This document shows, piece by piece, positions 14,180 through 23,343 of a stretch of 25,782 nucleotides of DNA; position 1 is the stretch's first letter; every line of letters starts with the position of its first letter. The stretch is taken from contig CAJPKN010000012.1 of assembly GCA_905370385.1 (NCBI GenBank), forward strand, positions 1 to 25,782. The letters are read 5' to 3'. The notes under the pieces were generated by a model. The model searched no databases. It was not told the DNA's origin and was given only the letters and a program-made list of their open reading frames with translations. Position numbers and translations under genes: made by a program. The DNA is from Stomatobaculum longum. GTDB lineage: Bacteria > Bacillota > Clostridia > Lachnospirales > Lachnospiraceae.

Positions 14180-16300
14180 TTAGTTCTGCTTTTCCTCAGC
14201 CTTCAGATCGGAGGGACGGAGGGTCAAATCAATTCTGTCCTTCACGGGATCGACCTTAATGACCTTGACCGTCACCTCGTCGCCGATGTTGACAACATCT
14301 TCCACCTTGTTGACACGGCGGTCCGCCAGTTTCGAGATATGGACCATACCGTCCTTGTTCGGGGTCAGGTTCACGAAGGCGCCGAACTCCAGAATACGAA
14401 CCACCTTACCGGTGAAAATCTGTCCCTCTTCAATCTCGGTCACGATATTCTTAATAGTCTGCACCGCCTTGTCGATCTGCGCTCTGTCGAGACCCGCGAC
14501 ATTTACGCTGCCGTCTTCCTCGATGTCGATTGTGACGCCGAACTCGTCAATGATCTTGTTGATGGTCTTGCCCTGCTTGCCGACCACATCGCCGATTTTC
14601 TTCGGATCGATCTTAATCTGCACAATCTTCGGCGCGTACTGACTCACATCCGGGCGTGCCTCCGAGATGACCGGATTCATAATCTGGTTCAGAATGTACA
14701 TTCTCGCCTCTCGGGTCTTTGCAATCGCCTCTTCAATAATCGGGCGGGTCAGACCGTGAATCTTAATGTCCATCTGAATTGCCGTGATGCCCTTCTCGGT
14801 ACCGGCAACCTTAAAGTCCATGTCGCCGAAGAAGTCCTCAAGACCCTGAATGTCCGTGAGCACCAGATAATCGTCATCCGTATCTCCGGTCACCAGGCCG
14901 CAGGAAATACCTGCCACCGGGCGAGCAATCGGAACACCGGCCGCCATCAGCGCAAGGCTGGAAGCGCAGACCGAAGCCTGAGAAGTAGAACCGTTCGACT
15001 CCATGGTCTCGGAGACGCAGCGAATCGCGTAGGGGAACTCTTCCTCGCTCGGTATCATCGGAAGTAAAGCTTTCTCAGCGAGAGCACCGTGACCGATTTC
15101 TCTTCTTCCCGGTCCCCTGGAAACTCTCGTCTCACCGACCGAGTAAGACGGGAAGTTGTACTGGTGCATGTAACGCTTATTCTTGACCTCAACATCCAGA
15201 CCGTCAATCTTCTGGACCTCGGAGAGCGGTGCCAGCGTGCAGACATCCAGAATCTGGGTCTGACCTCTCGTGAACATTGCCGAACCGTGGACGCGCGGCA
15301 ACAAGTCAATCTCGGCCGCAAGCGGACGAATCTCGGTGATCTGACGACCGTCCGGGCGCTTGTGATCCTTCAGGATCATCTTTCGGACGGTCTTCTTCTC
15401 ATACTGATACATCGCATCCGGAATGAGCTTAATCCACTCCTCGTTCTCGGCAAATGCCTCCTTGCAACGCTCGGTCAGCTTGTCGACCGCCGCATCGCGG
15501 CTCTGCTTGTCGTCGTTGAAAACAGCGATTTCCATCTCCTCCTGCGGAATGACCTCACGGATGGCCGCAAAAAGTTCCTCCGGAATCGCAGCGGACGCAT
15601 AGCTGTGCTTCTCTTTGCCGATTTCCGCGCGAATCTTGGCAAAGAACTCAATGAGCTGCTTGTTGACCTTATCCGCCTCGAAAATCGCATCGATCATAAC
15701 CTGCTCCGGAACTTCCTTTGCACCTGCCTCGATCATGATGACCTTTTCGGAGGTGCTTGCAACCGTGAGTTGCAGTTCCGAGTTCTTCTTCTCCGCATTG
15801 GTCGGGTTGAATACGAACTTGCCGTCAACCAAGCCGACCTGCGTCATGGCACAGGGACCGTCGAAGGGAATATCGGAGATGGTCACTGCCAGTGCGGTGC
15901 CGAGCATAGCCGTGAGCTCGGGGGAGCAATCCGGGTCTACGCTCATCACCAAATTCTCGAGCGTCACATCGTTCCGATAGTCTTTCGGGAACAGCGGGCG
16001 CATCGGGCGGTCAATGACGCGGTCCGTCAGAATCGCATTCTCGGAGGGCTTTCCCTCACGCTTCATAAAGCCGCCGGGAATCTTGCCGACAGCATACTGG
16101 CGCTCATTGTATTCGACGGAGAGCGGGAAGAAATCAATCCCCTCTCTCGGCTGCTTCGAAGCGGTTGCCGTGGAGAGCACAACGGTATCGCCGTAGTGCA
16201 TCAGCACAGCGCCGTTCGCCTGCGCGCACACTCTTCCGATTTCTGCCGTCAAAGTTCTTCCGGCAAGTTCCATGCTGTAGCTCTTAAACTCCTTGCTCAT
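14180..16300 (-). CDS. pnp: Polyribonucleotide nucleotidyltransferase (PNPase)
   Basis: Phosphorolytic 3'-5' exoribonuclease of mRNA turnover, normally a trimer in the degradosome; 706 residues, the usual length. First RNase PH domain at about 12-145 (GGFMKREGKPSE, RPMRPLFP), an alpha-helical linker, second RNase PH domain at about 320-460 (HGSAMFTRGQTQ, GPGRREIGHGALAEKAL). A KH domain follows (about 555-615, IGDVVGKQGKTINKI), then an S1 domain (about 622-692, GKVVRILEFGAFVNL, GMVHISKL). GGAG sits just before the ATG. It lies 98 bases after rpsO, the conserved rpsO-pnp pairing, with an intergenic hairpin between them. Confidence 0.98.
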   Translation of the reverse strand: MSKEFKSYSMELAGRTLTAEIGRVCAQANGAVLMHYGDTVVLSTATASKQPREGIDFFPLSVEYNERQYAVGKIPGGFMKREGKPSENAILTDRVIDRPMRPLFPKDYRNDVTLENLVMSVDPDCSPELTAMLGTALAVTISDIPFDGPCAMTQVGLVDGKFVFNPTNAEKKNSELQLTVASTSEKVIMIEAGAKEVPEQVMIDAIFEADKVNKQLIEFFAKIRAEIGKEKHSYASAAIPEELFAAIREVIPQEEMEIAVFNDDKQSRDAAVDKLTERCKEAFAENEEWIKLIPDAMYQYEKKTVRKMILKDHKRPDGRQITEIRPLAAEIDLLPRVHGSAMFTRGQTQILDVCTLAPLSEVQKIDGLDVEVKNKRYMHQYNFPSYSVGETRVSRGPGRREIGHGALAEKALLPMIPSEEEFPYAIRCVSETMESNGSTSQASVCASSLALMAAGVPIARPVAGISCGLVTGDTDDDYLVLTDIQGLEDFFGDMDFKVAGTEKGITAIQMDIKIHGLTRPIIEEAIAKTREARMYILNQIMNPVISEARPDVSQYAPKIVQIKIDPKKIGDVVGKQGKTINKIIDEFGVTIDIEEDGSVNVAGLDRAQIDKAVQTIKNIVTEIEEGQIFTGKVVRILEFGAFVNLTPNKDGMVHISKLADRRVNKVEDVVNIGDEVTVKVIKVDPVKDRIDLTLRPSDLKAEEKQN

Positions 16301-16352
16301 GTCTTCTCCTCTTCTTCTCCCGATTCCCGACTACTTTCTTCATACACAATAA

Positions 16353-16377
16353 CAGGGTGGAATCAAATTCCACCCTG
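16353..16377 (-). terminator. rpsO-pnp intergenic hairpin (weak terminator or RNA-processing site)
   Basis: A perfect 11-base inverted repeat CAGGGTGGAAT / ATTCCACCCTG with a 3-base loop. The sequence after it in minus-strand RNA is UUAUUGUGU, which is not a strong U-run, so termination would be partial. In E. coli the same interval carries a terminator and an RNase III site that control pnp; a similar role here is inference. Confidence 0.65.
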
Positions 16378-16398
16378 AGTAAGAAAGTTCTATGTTTA

Positions 16399-16665
16399 TT
16401 ACTTTCTGAGTCCGAGCTTCTCAATCAGAGCGCGGTAGCCGTCAAGATCCGTCTTCTTCAGATAGCCGAGCAGGCTTCTTCTCTGACCGACCATCATGAG
16501 AAGACCTCTTCTCGAATGGTGATCCTTCGGATTTGCACTCAGGTGCTCGTTGAGCTCCGCAATGCGCTCGGTCAGAATTGCAATCTGAACCTCCGGCGAA
16601 CCGGTGTCGCCTTCTTTTCTGCCGTATGCCTTGATGAGCTCTGCCTTCTTCTCTTTCGAAATCAT
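16399..16665 (-). CDS. rpsO: 30S ribosomal protein S15
   Basis: Primary 16S rRNA-binding protein of the platform of the small subunit; 88 residues, the usual size. Family signatures seen: [14 protein letters not shown] ([18 protein letters not shown]), [17 protein letters not shown], and the C-terminal [13 protein letters not shown] strong ribosome-binding site (AGAAGGAG) lies before the ATG. It has its own promoter and a leader of about 85 bases. Confidence 0.98.
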   Translation of the reverse strand: MISKEKKAELIKAYGRKEGDTGSPEVQIAILTERIAELNEHLSANPKDHHSRRGLLMMVGQRRSLLGYLKKTDLDGYRALIEKLGLRK

Positions 16666-16756
16666 AATTGTTCTCCTTCTTTCTTAGTCTGACCCAAAAC
16701 TGCGGCTGCGGCGGAGTATCCCGGAGTCATAGCCTTGGGCGCTGAATTACGCGGTA

Positions 16757-16786
16757 ATACTAGCACAAAAGCCGGTATTCTGTCAA
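16757..16786 (-). promoter_or_regulatory. Promoter of rpsO-pnp-thrS
   Basis: Minus strand: a perfect -35 box TTGACA (16786-16781), 18-base spacer, -10 box TAGTAT (16762-16757) preceded by TG at the extended -10 position. The -35 overlaps the ribF stop codon. The predicted start near 16750 leaves a leader of about 85 bases, in which CCCAA near the 5' end could pair with TTGGG further down. S15 leaders are autoregulated in several bacteria; for this leader that is inference. Confidence 0.75.
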
Positions 16787-17706
16787 TCAAACGTTGCCAA
16801 ATCCGCCTCAATTTGTCGTTTTAAATCCGCAAGAGAATCAAACTTCTTCTCATCTCTTATGAACTTGAGAAATCTGAGGCGTATGCGCGCACCGTAAAGT
16901 TCTCCCGAAAAATCCAGCAAAAAACTTTCGAGACGCAGTTTGTGTTCCATCCCATCCTGTCGCACCGTCGGATTTGTACCGACATTCGTAATGCTTCGAA
17001 ACACGCGCCCGTCCTCCAACACCGTCTCGGTGCGGTAAACGCCCCGACGCGGCAATAGCTTATTCTCCGGGAGCATTAAATTGACCGTCGGGAAACCGAG
17101 GACGCGCTTTCCGATGCCGTTTCCGTGTTGTACAACGCCCTCCGCCGTATACGGCATGCCGAGCAGGATGTTGGCCTTCTCCATATCTCCGGCCGCAAGA
17201 GCCTCACGTATCAAGCTTGAGCTGATTTCCTCTCCCGCCTCTGTTTCTTTGGGGATGATGTATACCGAAAAATGCAGGCGCTCTCCGAGCGTCTTTAGCT
17301 TAATCGCATTCACGGCACCGGCTTTTCCGAAACGCAAGTCCTCACCGCCGACAATGGCCCGCATACGCATGGCCCCGAGCAGAATTTCGCGCACGAAATC
17401 CTCTCCGTCCATGGCCGCAATTTCTTCGTTGAACGGATACTCGACGATATAGTCGATGCCGGCCTGGTGCAACTTTTCCCGCCGCTCCTCGTTGGTCAGA
17501 ATCTGTGGGCGCCGCTGCCCCGAAACCACAGCGGCCGGCGGCGTCCCGAAGGTGAAAATTGCCGTTTTCAGCCCCTGCTCCCGTGCAACGTCCAGCATGG
17601 TCGCAATGATCTTCTGATGTCCGCGGTGCTCACCGTCGAATTTTCCGACCGCAACCACCGTGTCTTCCGGCAGCGCGACACTGCGCACATTGATCCAGTC
17701 CCTCAA
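16783..17706 (-). CDS. ribF: Bifunctional riboflavin kinase / FAD synthetase
   Basis: Converts riboflavin to FMN and FMN to FAD. The N-terminal nucleotidyltransferase domain shows VGKFDGEHRGHQ near the start and SSSLIREALAAGDMEKAN. The C-terminal riboflavin kinase domain shows GIGKRVLGFPTVNL and ITNVGTNPTV. I place the start at TTG 17706: it overlaps the truB stop as TTGA and has GAGGTG 4 bases upstream, giving 307 residues, the usual family length. An ATG at 17742 would add 12 residues inside truB, which I consider unlikely. It ends the tightly packed part of the operon. Confidence 0.93.
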   Translation of the reverse strand: MRDWINVRSVALPEDTVVAVGKFDGEHRGHQKIIATMLDVAREQGLKTAIFTFGTPPAAVVSGQRRPQILTNEERREKLHQAGIDYIVEYPFNEEIAAMDGEDFVREILLGAMRMRAIVGGEDLRFGKAGAVNAIKLKTLGERLHFSVYIIPKETEAGEEISSSLIREALAAGDMEKANILLGMPYTAEGVVQHGNGIGKRVLGFPTVNLMLPENKLLPRRGVYRTETVLEDGRVFRSITNVGTNPTVRQDGMEHKLRLESFLLDFSGELYGARIRLRFLKFIRDEKKFDSLADLKRQIEADLATFD

Positions 17707-18605
17707 TCCGCACCTCTCTCCAAGAACATCTTCTCCGCCCAATAGCGTCCGCCTCTTTTTTGAAACAGGCCGACAAAAGCCCCTTCGCTCAAATAGAGCC
17801 GAACCAAGGCACCCTCGGAATCGGAAGCCGCTGCGATTGCACGCTCCGGCACTGCATTTCCGTTTTTCAGTCCGGCATCGGCTTCCGGCAAAGCTTTCCG
17901 TGCGGGATAGAGTGCAAGACAGTCTTCGATTGAAACAAGCTTATCTTCGATTTCGCCGGCCTGCATCGCAGCTTCCAGTTCCGAGAGTGTGTACGCGTCC
18001 TCCAATCGAAAACCGCCCACCCTTGTTCGAAGCAGAGCCTCCATGGCACCGCCGCAGCCCAGTTTTTCACCGATGTCATGGCAGAGGGTGCGTATGTACG
18101 TACCTTTCCCACATTCCACGGTCATCACCGCACGCGGAAGGGCAATTTCCTCAAAGCGAATGTCCGTAATATCCACCCGGCGGGCCTGACGCTCCACCGT
18201 AATTCCCTGACGCGCAAGGTCCACCAGCTTCTTGCCACCCTGCTTCTTTGCCGAATACATCGGCGGAATCTGATCGTAGCCGCCCACGAAGCACTGCGCT
18301 GCCGCTCGAAGCGCTTCCTCGTCGCAAAGCACTTCCCTTGTGGTCAGCACCGTCCCGGTCATGTCCTGGCTGTCGGTTTCAACGCCGAGAAGAAGCGAGG
18401 CGCGATAGGTTTTACTCCTGTCGGTCAGAAATTCCACCAGCTTGGTCGCGCTCCCGAGACACACGGGCAGAACACCCTCCGCTGCGGGATCAAGGGTTCC
18501 CGTGTGCCCTATTTTTTTTTGCCGCAAAATTCCGCGGAGTTTTGCGACAACGTCGTGCGAGGTAAAGCCCTTTTCCTTCCGCACATTCAGGATACCGTTA
18601 AACAT
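17703..18605 (-). CDS. truB: tRNA pseudouridine(55) synthase
   Basis: Makes pseudouridine 55 in the T-loop of tRNAs. 300 residues from ATG 18605 (FNGILNVRKEKG), the normal N-terminus of the family. The catalytic motif KIGHTGTLDPAAEGVL carries the nucleophile Asp39. Further signatures are KTYRASLLLG, QIPPMYSAKKQGGKKL and GKGTYIRTLCHDIG, and a C-terminal PUA-like region. An in-frame ATG at 18692 lies inside nrnA and would add 29 residues unlike the family. GGAGG sits just upstream of 18605. The start overlaps the end of nrnA by 8 bases. Confidence 0.95.
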   Translation of the reverse strand: MFNGILNVRKEKGFTSHDVVAKLRGILRQKKIGHTGTLDPAAEGVLPVCLGSATKLVEFLTDRSKTYRASLLLGVETDSQDMTGTVLTTREVLCDEEALRAAAQCFVGGYDQIPPMYSAKKQGGKKLVDLARQGITVERQARRVDITDIRFEEIALPRAVMTVECGKGTYIRTLCHDIGEKLGCGGAMEALLRTRVGGFRLEDAYTLSELEAAMQAGEIEDKLVSIEDCLALYPARKALPEADAGLKNGNAVPERAIAAASDSEGALVRLYLSEGAFVGLFQKRGGRYWAEKMFLERGAD

Positions 18606-19557
18606 GCATTTGAGCCTCCGCCGCGCGAACCACTTCCTCCATAATTTCTTCGGGGCGCTTGCCCACAATGGTGCATCCAGCCGCGCGTACATGCCCGCCG
18701 CCGCCGTACATCATCGCAATGGCCGCAACATCGATCGGCTCCAGCGAGCGGAGCGACAGCTTCCAACTGCCGGGCTCCATTTCGGAACAGAGCACCGCAC
18801 ACTTGACGCCGACCGTGAGGCGCAGCTGCTCGGAAATCCCATCGAGATCCGCATGCACGGTCCCCATACGTGCTTGTTCTTCCGCGGAGATAATCGCATA
18901 AATCACAGTGCCGTCCGCGTTTTCCACGGCATTCAGAAGCGCAAGCCCCATAATTTTATTCTGCACATAGGTCTTACGGTAAAAAGAACCGTCTATAATC
19001 TCGCCGAACGGAATGCCTTTTGCAATGAGTTCGGCCGCAATATTCATGGTGCGCGGTGAAGTCGAGCTGTACTTAAAGACCCCGGAGTCTGTCACAATTC
19101 CGGTATAGAGCGCCGCAGCGATTTCCGCATCGATACGCTCGGCATCGAGCAGGGTATACAGCAGCTCACAGGTGGAGCTCGCCGAGGGATCGCAGATGGT
19201 GGTCGCCGCAAAATGCGGATTCGTGATGTGATGGTCGATGTTCAGCTGATCCGCGGCACGGTCAAATAAGGCCGTAAAACCGCCGAGCCTTCCCTTGTCG
19301 GAGACATCCAGTGCAATCGCGAGATCCGGGTGTTGCACCGCGTCCGCGTCACTCACAATCTCAGAAAAGCCGCTGAGATATTTGAATTTCTCAAGCGGCT
19401 TTTCCAGACAAACAGTGACGTTTTTGGACGGCTCGTTTTTTTTGAGATAAAGGTAGAGCGCGAGCACCGAGCCCACACAATCCCCATCGGGGCGCACATG
19501 TCCCATCAGAACAATCGTCTGCGCCCGTCCGAGTTTTTCCTTCAAAACCTGGTCCAT
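18598..19557 (-). CDS. nrnA: DHH-family phosphoesterase, NrnA-type oligoribonuclease / pAp phosphatase
   Basis: 319 residues. The DHH motifs are present: GHVRPDGDCVGS (metal-binding Asp-x-Asp), ALDVSD, NIDHHITN and IVTDSGVFKYSS. The C-terminal DHHA1 domain ends in MMYGGGGHVRAAGC. NrnA proteins degrade 2-5-nucleotide RNAs and dephosphorylate pAp; some clostridial relatives act on cyclic-dinucleotide products, so the exact substrate is open. It lies 2 bases after rbfA and overlaps truB, as in many Clostridia, which ties it to RNA turnover. Confidence 0.9.
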   Translation of the reverse strand: MDQVLKEKLGRAQTIVLMGHVRPDGDCVGSVLALYLYLKKNEPSKNVTVCLEKPLEKFKYLSGFSEIVSDADAVQHPDLAIALDVSDKGRLGGFTALFDRAADQLNIDHHITNPHFAATTICDPSASSTCELLYTLLDAERIDAEIAAALYTGIVTDSGVFKYSSTSPRTMNIAAELIAKGIPFGEIIDGSFYRKTYVQNKIMGLALLNAVENADGTVIYAIISAEEQARMGTVHADLDGISEQLRLTVGVKCAVLCSEMEPGSWKLSLRSLEPIDVAAIAMMYGGGGHVRAAGCTIVGKRPEEIMEEVVRAAEAQMHV

Positions 19558-19559
19558 AT

Positions 19560-19937
19560 TCAGTCCTCTTCTGTTTTCTCCGTGTCGGAAAGATGCAATT
19601 CTTCCAACACCTTGTCTATGTGAGCTCCGTAAGCCATGGACTCGTCCAAGACAAACTTGAGTTCCGGCGTGATGCGAAGATTCACACTGTGGGCAAGCTC
19701 GCTGCGGATAAATCCCGCCGCACGCTTCAGCCCCGCAAGTGTCTCCTCTGCCTCCGCTTCACTGCCGAGCACGCTTACATAGACCGTGCAATACCGAAGA
19801 TCCGCCGTGACACGCGCGTCGGTCACGGTGGTCATCGCAGAGACGCGGGGATCTTTAATGCCGTTCATCACGACATTCTGAATCTCCTTTCTCACCTCTG
19901 CGTTAATTCTTGTGTTTTTAATACTTCCCTTTTTCAT
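19560..19937 (-). CDS. rbfA: Ribosome-binding factor A
   Basis: Late 30S maturation and cold-adaptation factor that binds near the 5' end of 16S rRNA; 125 residues. Signatures: [33 protein letters not shown], a KH-like core with TVYVSVLG, and [22 protein letters not shown]. Its ATG overlaps the infB stop (ATGA), which indicates translational coupling. Confidence 0.96.
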   Translation of the reverse strand: MKKGSIKNTRINAEVRKEIQNVVMNGIKDPRVSAMTTVTDARVTADLRYCTVYVSVLGSEAEAEETLAGLKRAAGFIRSELAHSVNLRITPELKFVLDESMAYGAHIDKVLEELHLSDTEKTEED

Positions 19938-22726
19938 GCTTTATCCCTCGGGACCTCGACCATCGCATAAGCCTCGACCTGATCGCCCTCCTGAAGATCG
20001 TTGAACTTCTCAAAGACGAGACCGCACTCATAACCCGTCGCGACTTCCTTGACATCGTCCTTAAAGCGCTTCAGCGAAGCAAGATCGCCTTCAAAGATAA
20101 GATCCTTGCCTCTCGTGATGCGTGCCTTGCAGCCGCGCTGAATCTTACCGTCGAGAACATAGGAGCCCGCAATGGTTCCGATGCCCGAAGCCTTGAAGAT
20201 TGCGCGGACTTCTGCGTGTCCGATGACCTTCTCCTCGTAGACCGGCGCAAGCATTCCGTTCAACGCGCGCTCCACATCGTCGATTGCCTGATAGATGACC
20301 TTGTAGAGACGAAGATCAACCTGCTCATGCTCCGCGGTCGACTTAGCCGTCGCATCCGCCCGCACATTGAAGCCGATGATGATCGCGTTACTTGCACTCG
20401 CAAGCGCCACATCCGACTCGGAGATCGCACCGACACCGCTGTGAATCACCTTAACCTGCACTTCGTCATTCGAAAGCTTGGAAAGCGACTGTTTGACTGC
20501 CTCGACAGAACCTTGCACATCCGCCTTGACAATGATCGGAAGTTCCTTCATCTCGCCGGCCTTAATCTGCCCGAAGACATCGTCGAGAGACAGTTTCGCC
20601 TTGGTCTCTTCAATCAGCTTATTCTTGCCCTCGGAGATAAAGGTCGCCGCGAAATCCTTCGCCTCTTTATCCGTGTCCATGGCAACCATGATTTCACCTG
20701 CATTCGGCACGGCGTTCAGACCCTGAATCTCAACCGGTGTGGAGGGCTTTGCCTCCTTGACGCGCATACCTCTGTCATTCAGCATTGCACGCACCTTACC
20801 GGAGCAAGCACCCGCTGCGACATAGTCACCCACATGCAAGGTTCCCTTTTGAACCAAAATCGTGGCGACGGGTCCCTTGCCCTTGTCAAGCTGTGCCTCA
20901 ATCACCAGGCCTCTTGCGTTGCGGTTCGGGTTTGCCTTGAGTTCCTTCACGTCTGCCGTGAGAAGAATCATGTCGAGAAGGTTATCGATACCTTCGTGCG
21001 TCTTCGCGGAAATCGGGCAGATAATCGTATCGCCGCCCCAGTCTTCCGCAACCAGCTCATACTTCATGAGCTCCTGCTTGACGCGCTCAATGTTTGCATC
21101 CGGCTTATCCATCTTGTTGACAGCCACAATAATCTCTACATTGGCAGCCTTTGCATGGCTGATTGCCTCAACCGTCTGCGGCATGACGCCGTCATCCGCA
21201 GCGACAACCAGAACCGCAATGTCCGTTGCCTCGGCACCGCGCATACGCATTGCCGTGAAGGCCTCGTGGCCGGGTGTGTCGAGGAAGGTAATCAGTCTGT
21301 CGTGCGCCTTGACCTGGTATGCACCGATGTGCTGGGTAATGCCGCCCGCCTCGCGACTTGTGACCGAAGTCTTACGGATGGCATCGAGAAGCGAAGTCTT
21401 ACCGTGGTCAACGTGACCCATGACGACAACAACCGGCGGACGGGGCACCATCTTGTTCGGATCTTCATTGTCCTCACGGAGCAACTCCTCGATAACATCT
21501 ACTTTCTCCTCGCGCGTGCAGAGAATCTCGTACTCGAGCGCAATCTCCTCTGCCTTTTCATAGGCAATCTCGGAATTCATCGTGTACATCTCGCCCTTGG
21601 CAAAGAGCTTCTTGATGAGATCCGAAGCGGGGCGCTTCATCATCTTTGCGAGTTCACCGATGGTGAGGGTGTCCGGAAGAATCAGCTCCTTGATTTCCTC
21701 TTCTACCTTCTCGGCCTTCGGCTTCTCCGGCATGATGAACGGATGGCGCGTTGCCTTTCCGGTTCTGCTGCCGGACTTGAATCCGTCCTCAGTCTTATGG
21801 CGCTTGTCGTTCTTGTCCTTAAAGTTGTTCTTATTCGGTCTGCTGGAGACCGTCTTCTTCACCAGTGCGCTGTCGCCGGAGGCAGAGGCTCCCTGGGCGC
21901 CGCCGCGATTTCCGTAACTGCCGCCACCCTGGCCCGGACGCGCACTGAAACCGCCCTGGCCCGGACGTGCGCCTGCCCCCTGGCCGTTGCGGTTGCCGTA
22001 ACTTCCGCCGCCCTGACCGTTACGATTGCCGTAACCGCCGCCGCTCTGGCCGTTGCGGTTGCCGTAACCGCCACCCTGGCCGTTGCGATTGCCGTAGCCG
22101 CCGTTGCCCTGACCGTTTCGGTTGCCGTAACCGCCGTTGCCCTGACCGTTACGATTGCCGTAACCGCCGCCCTGGCGCTGCTGTCCGCCGTTGCGCGGTC
22201 CGCTGTTGCCGAGTGCATTCAAACGGCTCTGAATCGCAAGTCTGGTTTCCTCCGCACTTCTACCCTGCGGCAGGCGGCTCGAAACCGCAGTCTTGACCGG
22301 CGGACGCGAATCCTCACTCTTCTTTTGCTGCGGCACGACGCTTTCTGCCTTCTTCTCCGTACTATCCTTCGGCTTATCCGCCGGCTTTTCCTGTGCCGGC
22401 TTTTCAGCAGCCTTTGCTCCCTCCGGTGCGGCACCCTTTACACGAATCTGTTGTGCGTTCTCCGGACGGAACACGGCCGTAAACTTCTTTTTCTTCTTGG
22501 GCTGTTCACCCTGCATCTCGGCTCTCTCCGCCGTATCCTGCTGTGTCTTGCTTTTATCCACTCTCACTGCCTCCGTATTTTTCGGCTTAAAATGATTTCG
22601 AATCATGTCGGCTTCTTCCGCCGTCACATTGGACATGGGTGCTTTTTTCTCGCCCTTCTCTTCCAGAAAGGACAGCACCTCTCGGTTGCTTCTGCCGATT
22701 TCTTTTGACAGATCGTTAACTCTCAT
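19934..22726 (-). CDS. infB: Translation initiation factor IF-2
   Basis: GTPase that delivers initiator tRNA to the ribosome; 930 residues. N-terminal IF2_N module (1-50), a basic disordered region, a Gly-Tyr-Asn-Arg repeat segment (about 186-276), and a second IF2_N module (about 350-400, [20 protein letters not shown]). The G domain has GHVDHGKTS (about 437), [12 protein letters not shown] (about 537) and SAKTHEGI. Domains II-IV follow, including the tRNA-binding C-terminal domain. It overlaps ylxQ by 11 bases and rbfA by 4. The repeat segment is unusual for the family. Confidence 0.98.
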   Translation of the reverse strand: MRVNDLSKEIGRSNREVLSFLEEKGEKKAPMSNVTAEEADMIRNHFKPKNTEAVRVDKSKTQQDTAERAEMQGEQPKKKKKFTAVFRPENAQQIRVKGAAPEGAKAAEKPAQEKPADKPKDSTEKKAESVVPQQKKSEDSRPPVKTAVSSRLPQGRSAEETRLAIQSRLNALGNSGPRNGGQQRQGGGYGNRNGQGNGGYGNRNGQGNGGYGNRNGQGGGYGNRNGQSGGGYGNRNGQGGGSYGNRNGQGAGARPGQGGFSARPGQGGGSYGNRGGAQGASASGDSALVKKTVSSRPNKNNFKDKNDKRHKTEDGFKSGSRTGKATRHPFIMPEKPKAEKVEEEIKELILPDTLTIGELAKMMKRPASDLIKKLFAKGEMYTMNSEIAYEKAEEIALEYEILCTREEKVDVIEELLREDNEDPNKMVPRPPVVVVMGHVDHGKTSLLDAIRKTSVTSREAGGITQHIGAYQVKAHDRLITFLDTPGHEAFTAMRMRGAEATDIAVLVVAADDGVMPQTVEAISHAKAANVEIIVAVNKMDKPDANIERVKQELMKYELVAEDWGGDTIICPISAKTHEGIDNLLDMILLTADVKELKANPNRNARGLVIEAQLDKGKGPVATILVQKGTLHVGDYVAAGACSGKVRAMLNDRGMRVKEAKPSTPVEIQGLNAVPNAGEIMVAMDTDKEAKDFAATFISEGKNKLIEETKAKLSLDDVFGQIKAGEMKELPIIVKADVQGSVEAVKQSLSKLSNDEVQVKVIHSGVGAISESDVALASASNAIIIGFNVRADATAKSTAEHEQVDLRLYKVIYQAIDDVERALNGMLAPVYEEKVIGHAEVRAIFKASGIGTIAGSYVLDGKIQRGCKARITRGKDLIFEGDLASLKRFKDDVKEVATGYECGLVFEKFNDLQEGDQVEAYAMVEVPRDKA
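21899..22171 (-). repeat. Low-complexity GYGNRNGQ repeat inside infB
   Basis: Six copies of YGNRNGQ with Tyr at residues 189, 200, 211, 221, 232 and 243 (period 10-11), followed by ARPGQGG segments and a seventh partial copy (SYGNRGG, Tyr271). The segment is almost free of acidic residues. At the DNA level this is a near-perfect tandem repeat of 30-33 bases that could change copy number by slippage. Confidence 0.9.
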
Positions 22727-23072
22727 CTTGCTCTCCTCCGATCTGTTCTAATAATGCTAGAACCGCCTTTGTGAATCCCTCGTCACAGAACGCAAGCGAA
22801 GCCCGCTGCTCCTTGCCAATTGCTTTTCCTAGCTCCCCCATGGTTGAAAAACAGACAAAGGGAACTTCATAAAACTCGCACTTATTCCGGAACTTCTTTT
22901 TGGTCTGCTCGGATGCATCTTCCGCGACAATCACGAGGGTCGCGCGAAAAGACTGAATCTCCCGCTCTGTCATGAACTCGCCGCTGGCGAGTCTTCCCGC
23001 GCGCTGAGCCATGCCGAGTGCGCGCAATACCTTAAGCTTTAAATGCTCCGTCTGCTTCCCCATGTCCTTCAT
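22716..23072 (-). CDS. ylxQ: YlxQ, L7Ae-family RNA-binding protein
   Basis: 118 residues with the L7Ae/L30e fold pattern: [17 protein letters not shown], then [15 protein letters not shown] and [20 protein letters not shown]. subtilis YlxQ binds a kink-turn RNA and lies at the same place, between ylxR and infB. The start at ATG 23072 has AAGGAG 13 bases upstream, a little far; a second in-frame ATG lies 9 bases on. It overlaps ylxR by about 40 bases and infB by 11. Confidence 0.9.
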   Translation of the reverse strand: MKDMGKQTEHLKLKVLRALGMAQRAGRLASGEFMTEREIQSFRATLVIVAEDASEQTKKKFRNKCEFYEVPFVCFSTMGELGKAIGKEQRASLAFCDEGFTKAVLALLEQIGGEQDES

Positions 23073-23340
23073 TCAGTTTTGTGAACTCCTTTTCAAGTGC
23101 GGCATAAACACTGTCATTGACATGCTCCCGAAACGCGCGATCCAACCCGCGAGTCTTTTGACAACGCTTCAGGCATGCATTGTCCCGGCAGAGATAAGCG
23201 CCTCTGCCGTTGCTGCGTCCGGTGAAATCCAAGCGAATCTCGCTTTCGGTCTCACCCTGCTGCCGCACAACACGAATCAATTCTTTCTTTGGCTTTTTCG
23301 CGCCGCAGCCGATGCAGCTGCGCATCGTCTCCTGTTTCAC
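23032..23340 (-). CDS. ylxR: YlxR, DUF448 RNA-binding protein
   Basis: 102 residues. Conserved RSCIGCGAKKPKKELIRVVR and D-TGR-NGRGAYLCRDNAC pattern. A nucleic-acid-binding protein of the nusA operon; in some Firmicutes it affects RNase P and many transcripts. The start is GTG at 23340, supported by GGAGG 8 bases upstream and a 3-base gap after nusA. An ATG at 23325 (MRSCIGCG) is the alternative. Confidence 0.9.
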   Translation of the reverse strand: MKQETMRSCIGCGAKKPKKELIRVVRQQGETESEIRLDFTGRSNGRGAYLCRDNACLKRCQKTRGLDRAFREHVNDSVYAALEKEFTKLNEGHGEADGAFKA

Positions 23341-23343
23341 GCG

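Noticed and set aside
12258..14250. TGS domain of ThrRS encoded upstream or lost by a frameshift
   Set aside because: The DNA upstream of 14165 is the pnp S1-domain coding region, intact to its own stop, with a stop in the thrS frame; no TGS remnant is present.
12066..16378. Plus-strand frames of 481, 242 and 429 codons and others
   Set aside because: Antisense shadows of thrS and pnp; no protein family is recognisable.
16301..16398. Riboswitch or T-box between rpsO and pnp
   Set aside because: 98 bases with one simple hairpin; no T-box sequence or other known conserved elements.
17703..18692. Longer truB from ATG 18692
   Set aside because: The 29 extra residues lie in nrnA and are unlike TruB; ATG 18605 has GGAGG and the family N-terminus.
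20216..22708. 830-codon plus-strand frame
   Set aside because: Codon-aligned antisense of infB, whose domains and motifs are unmistakable.
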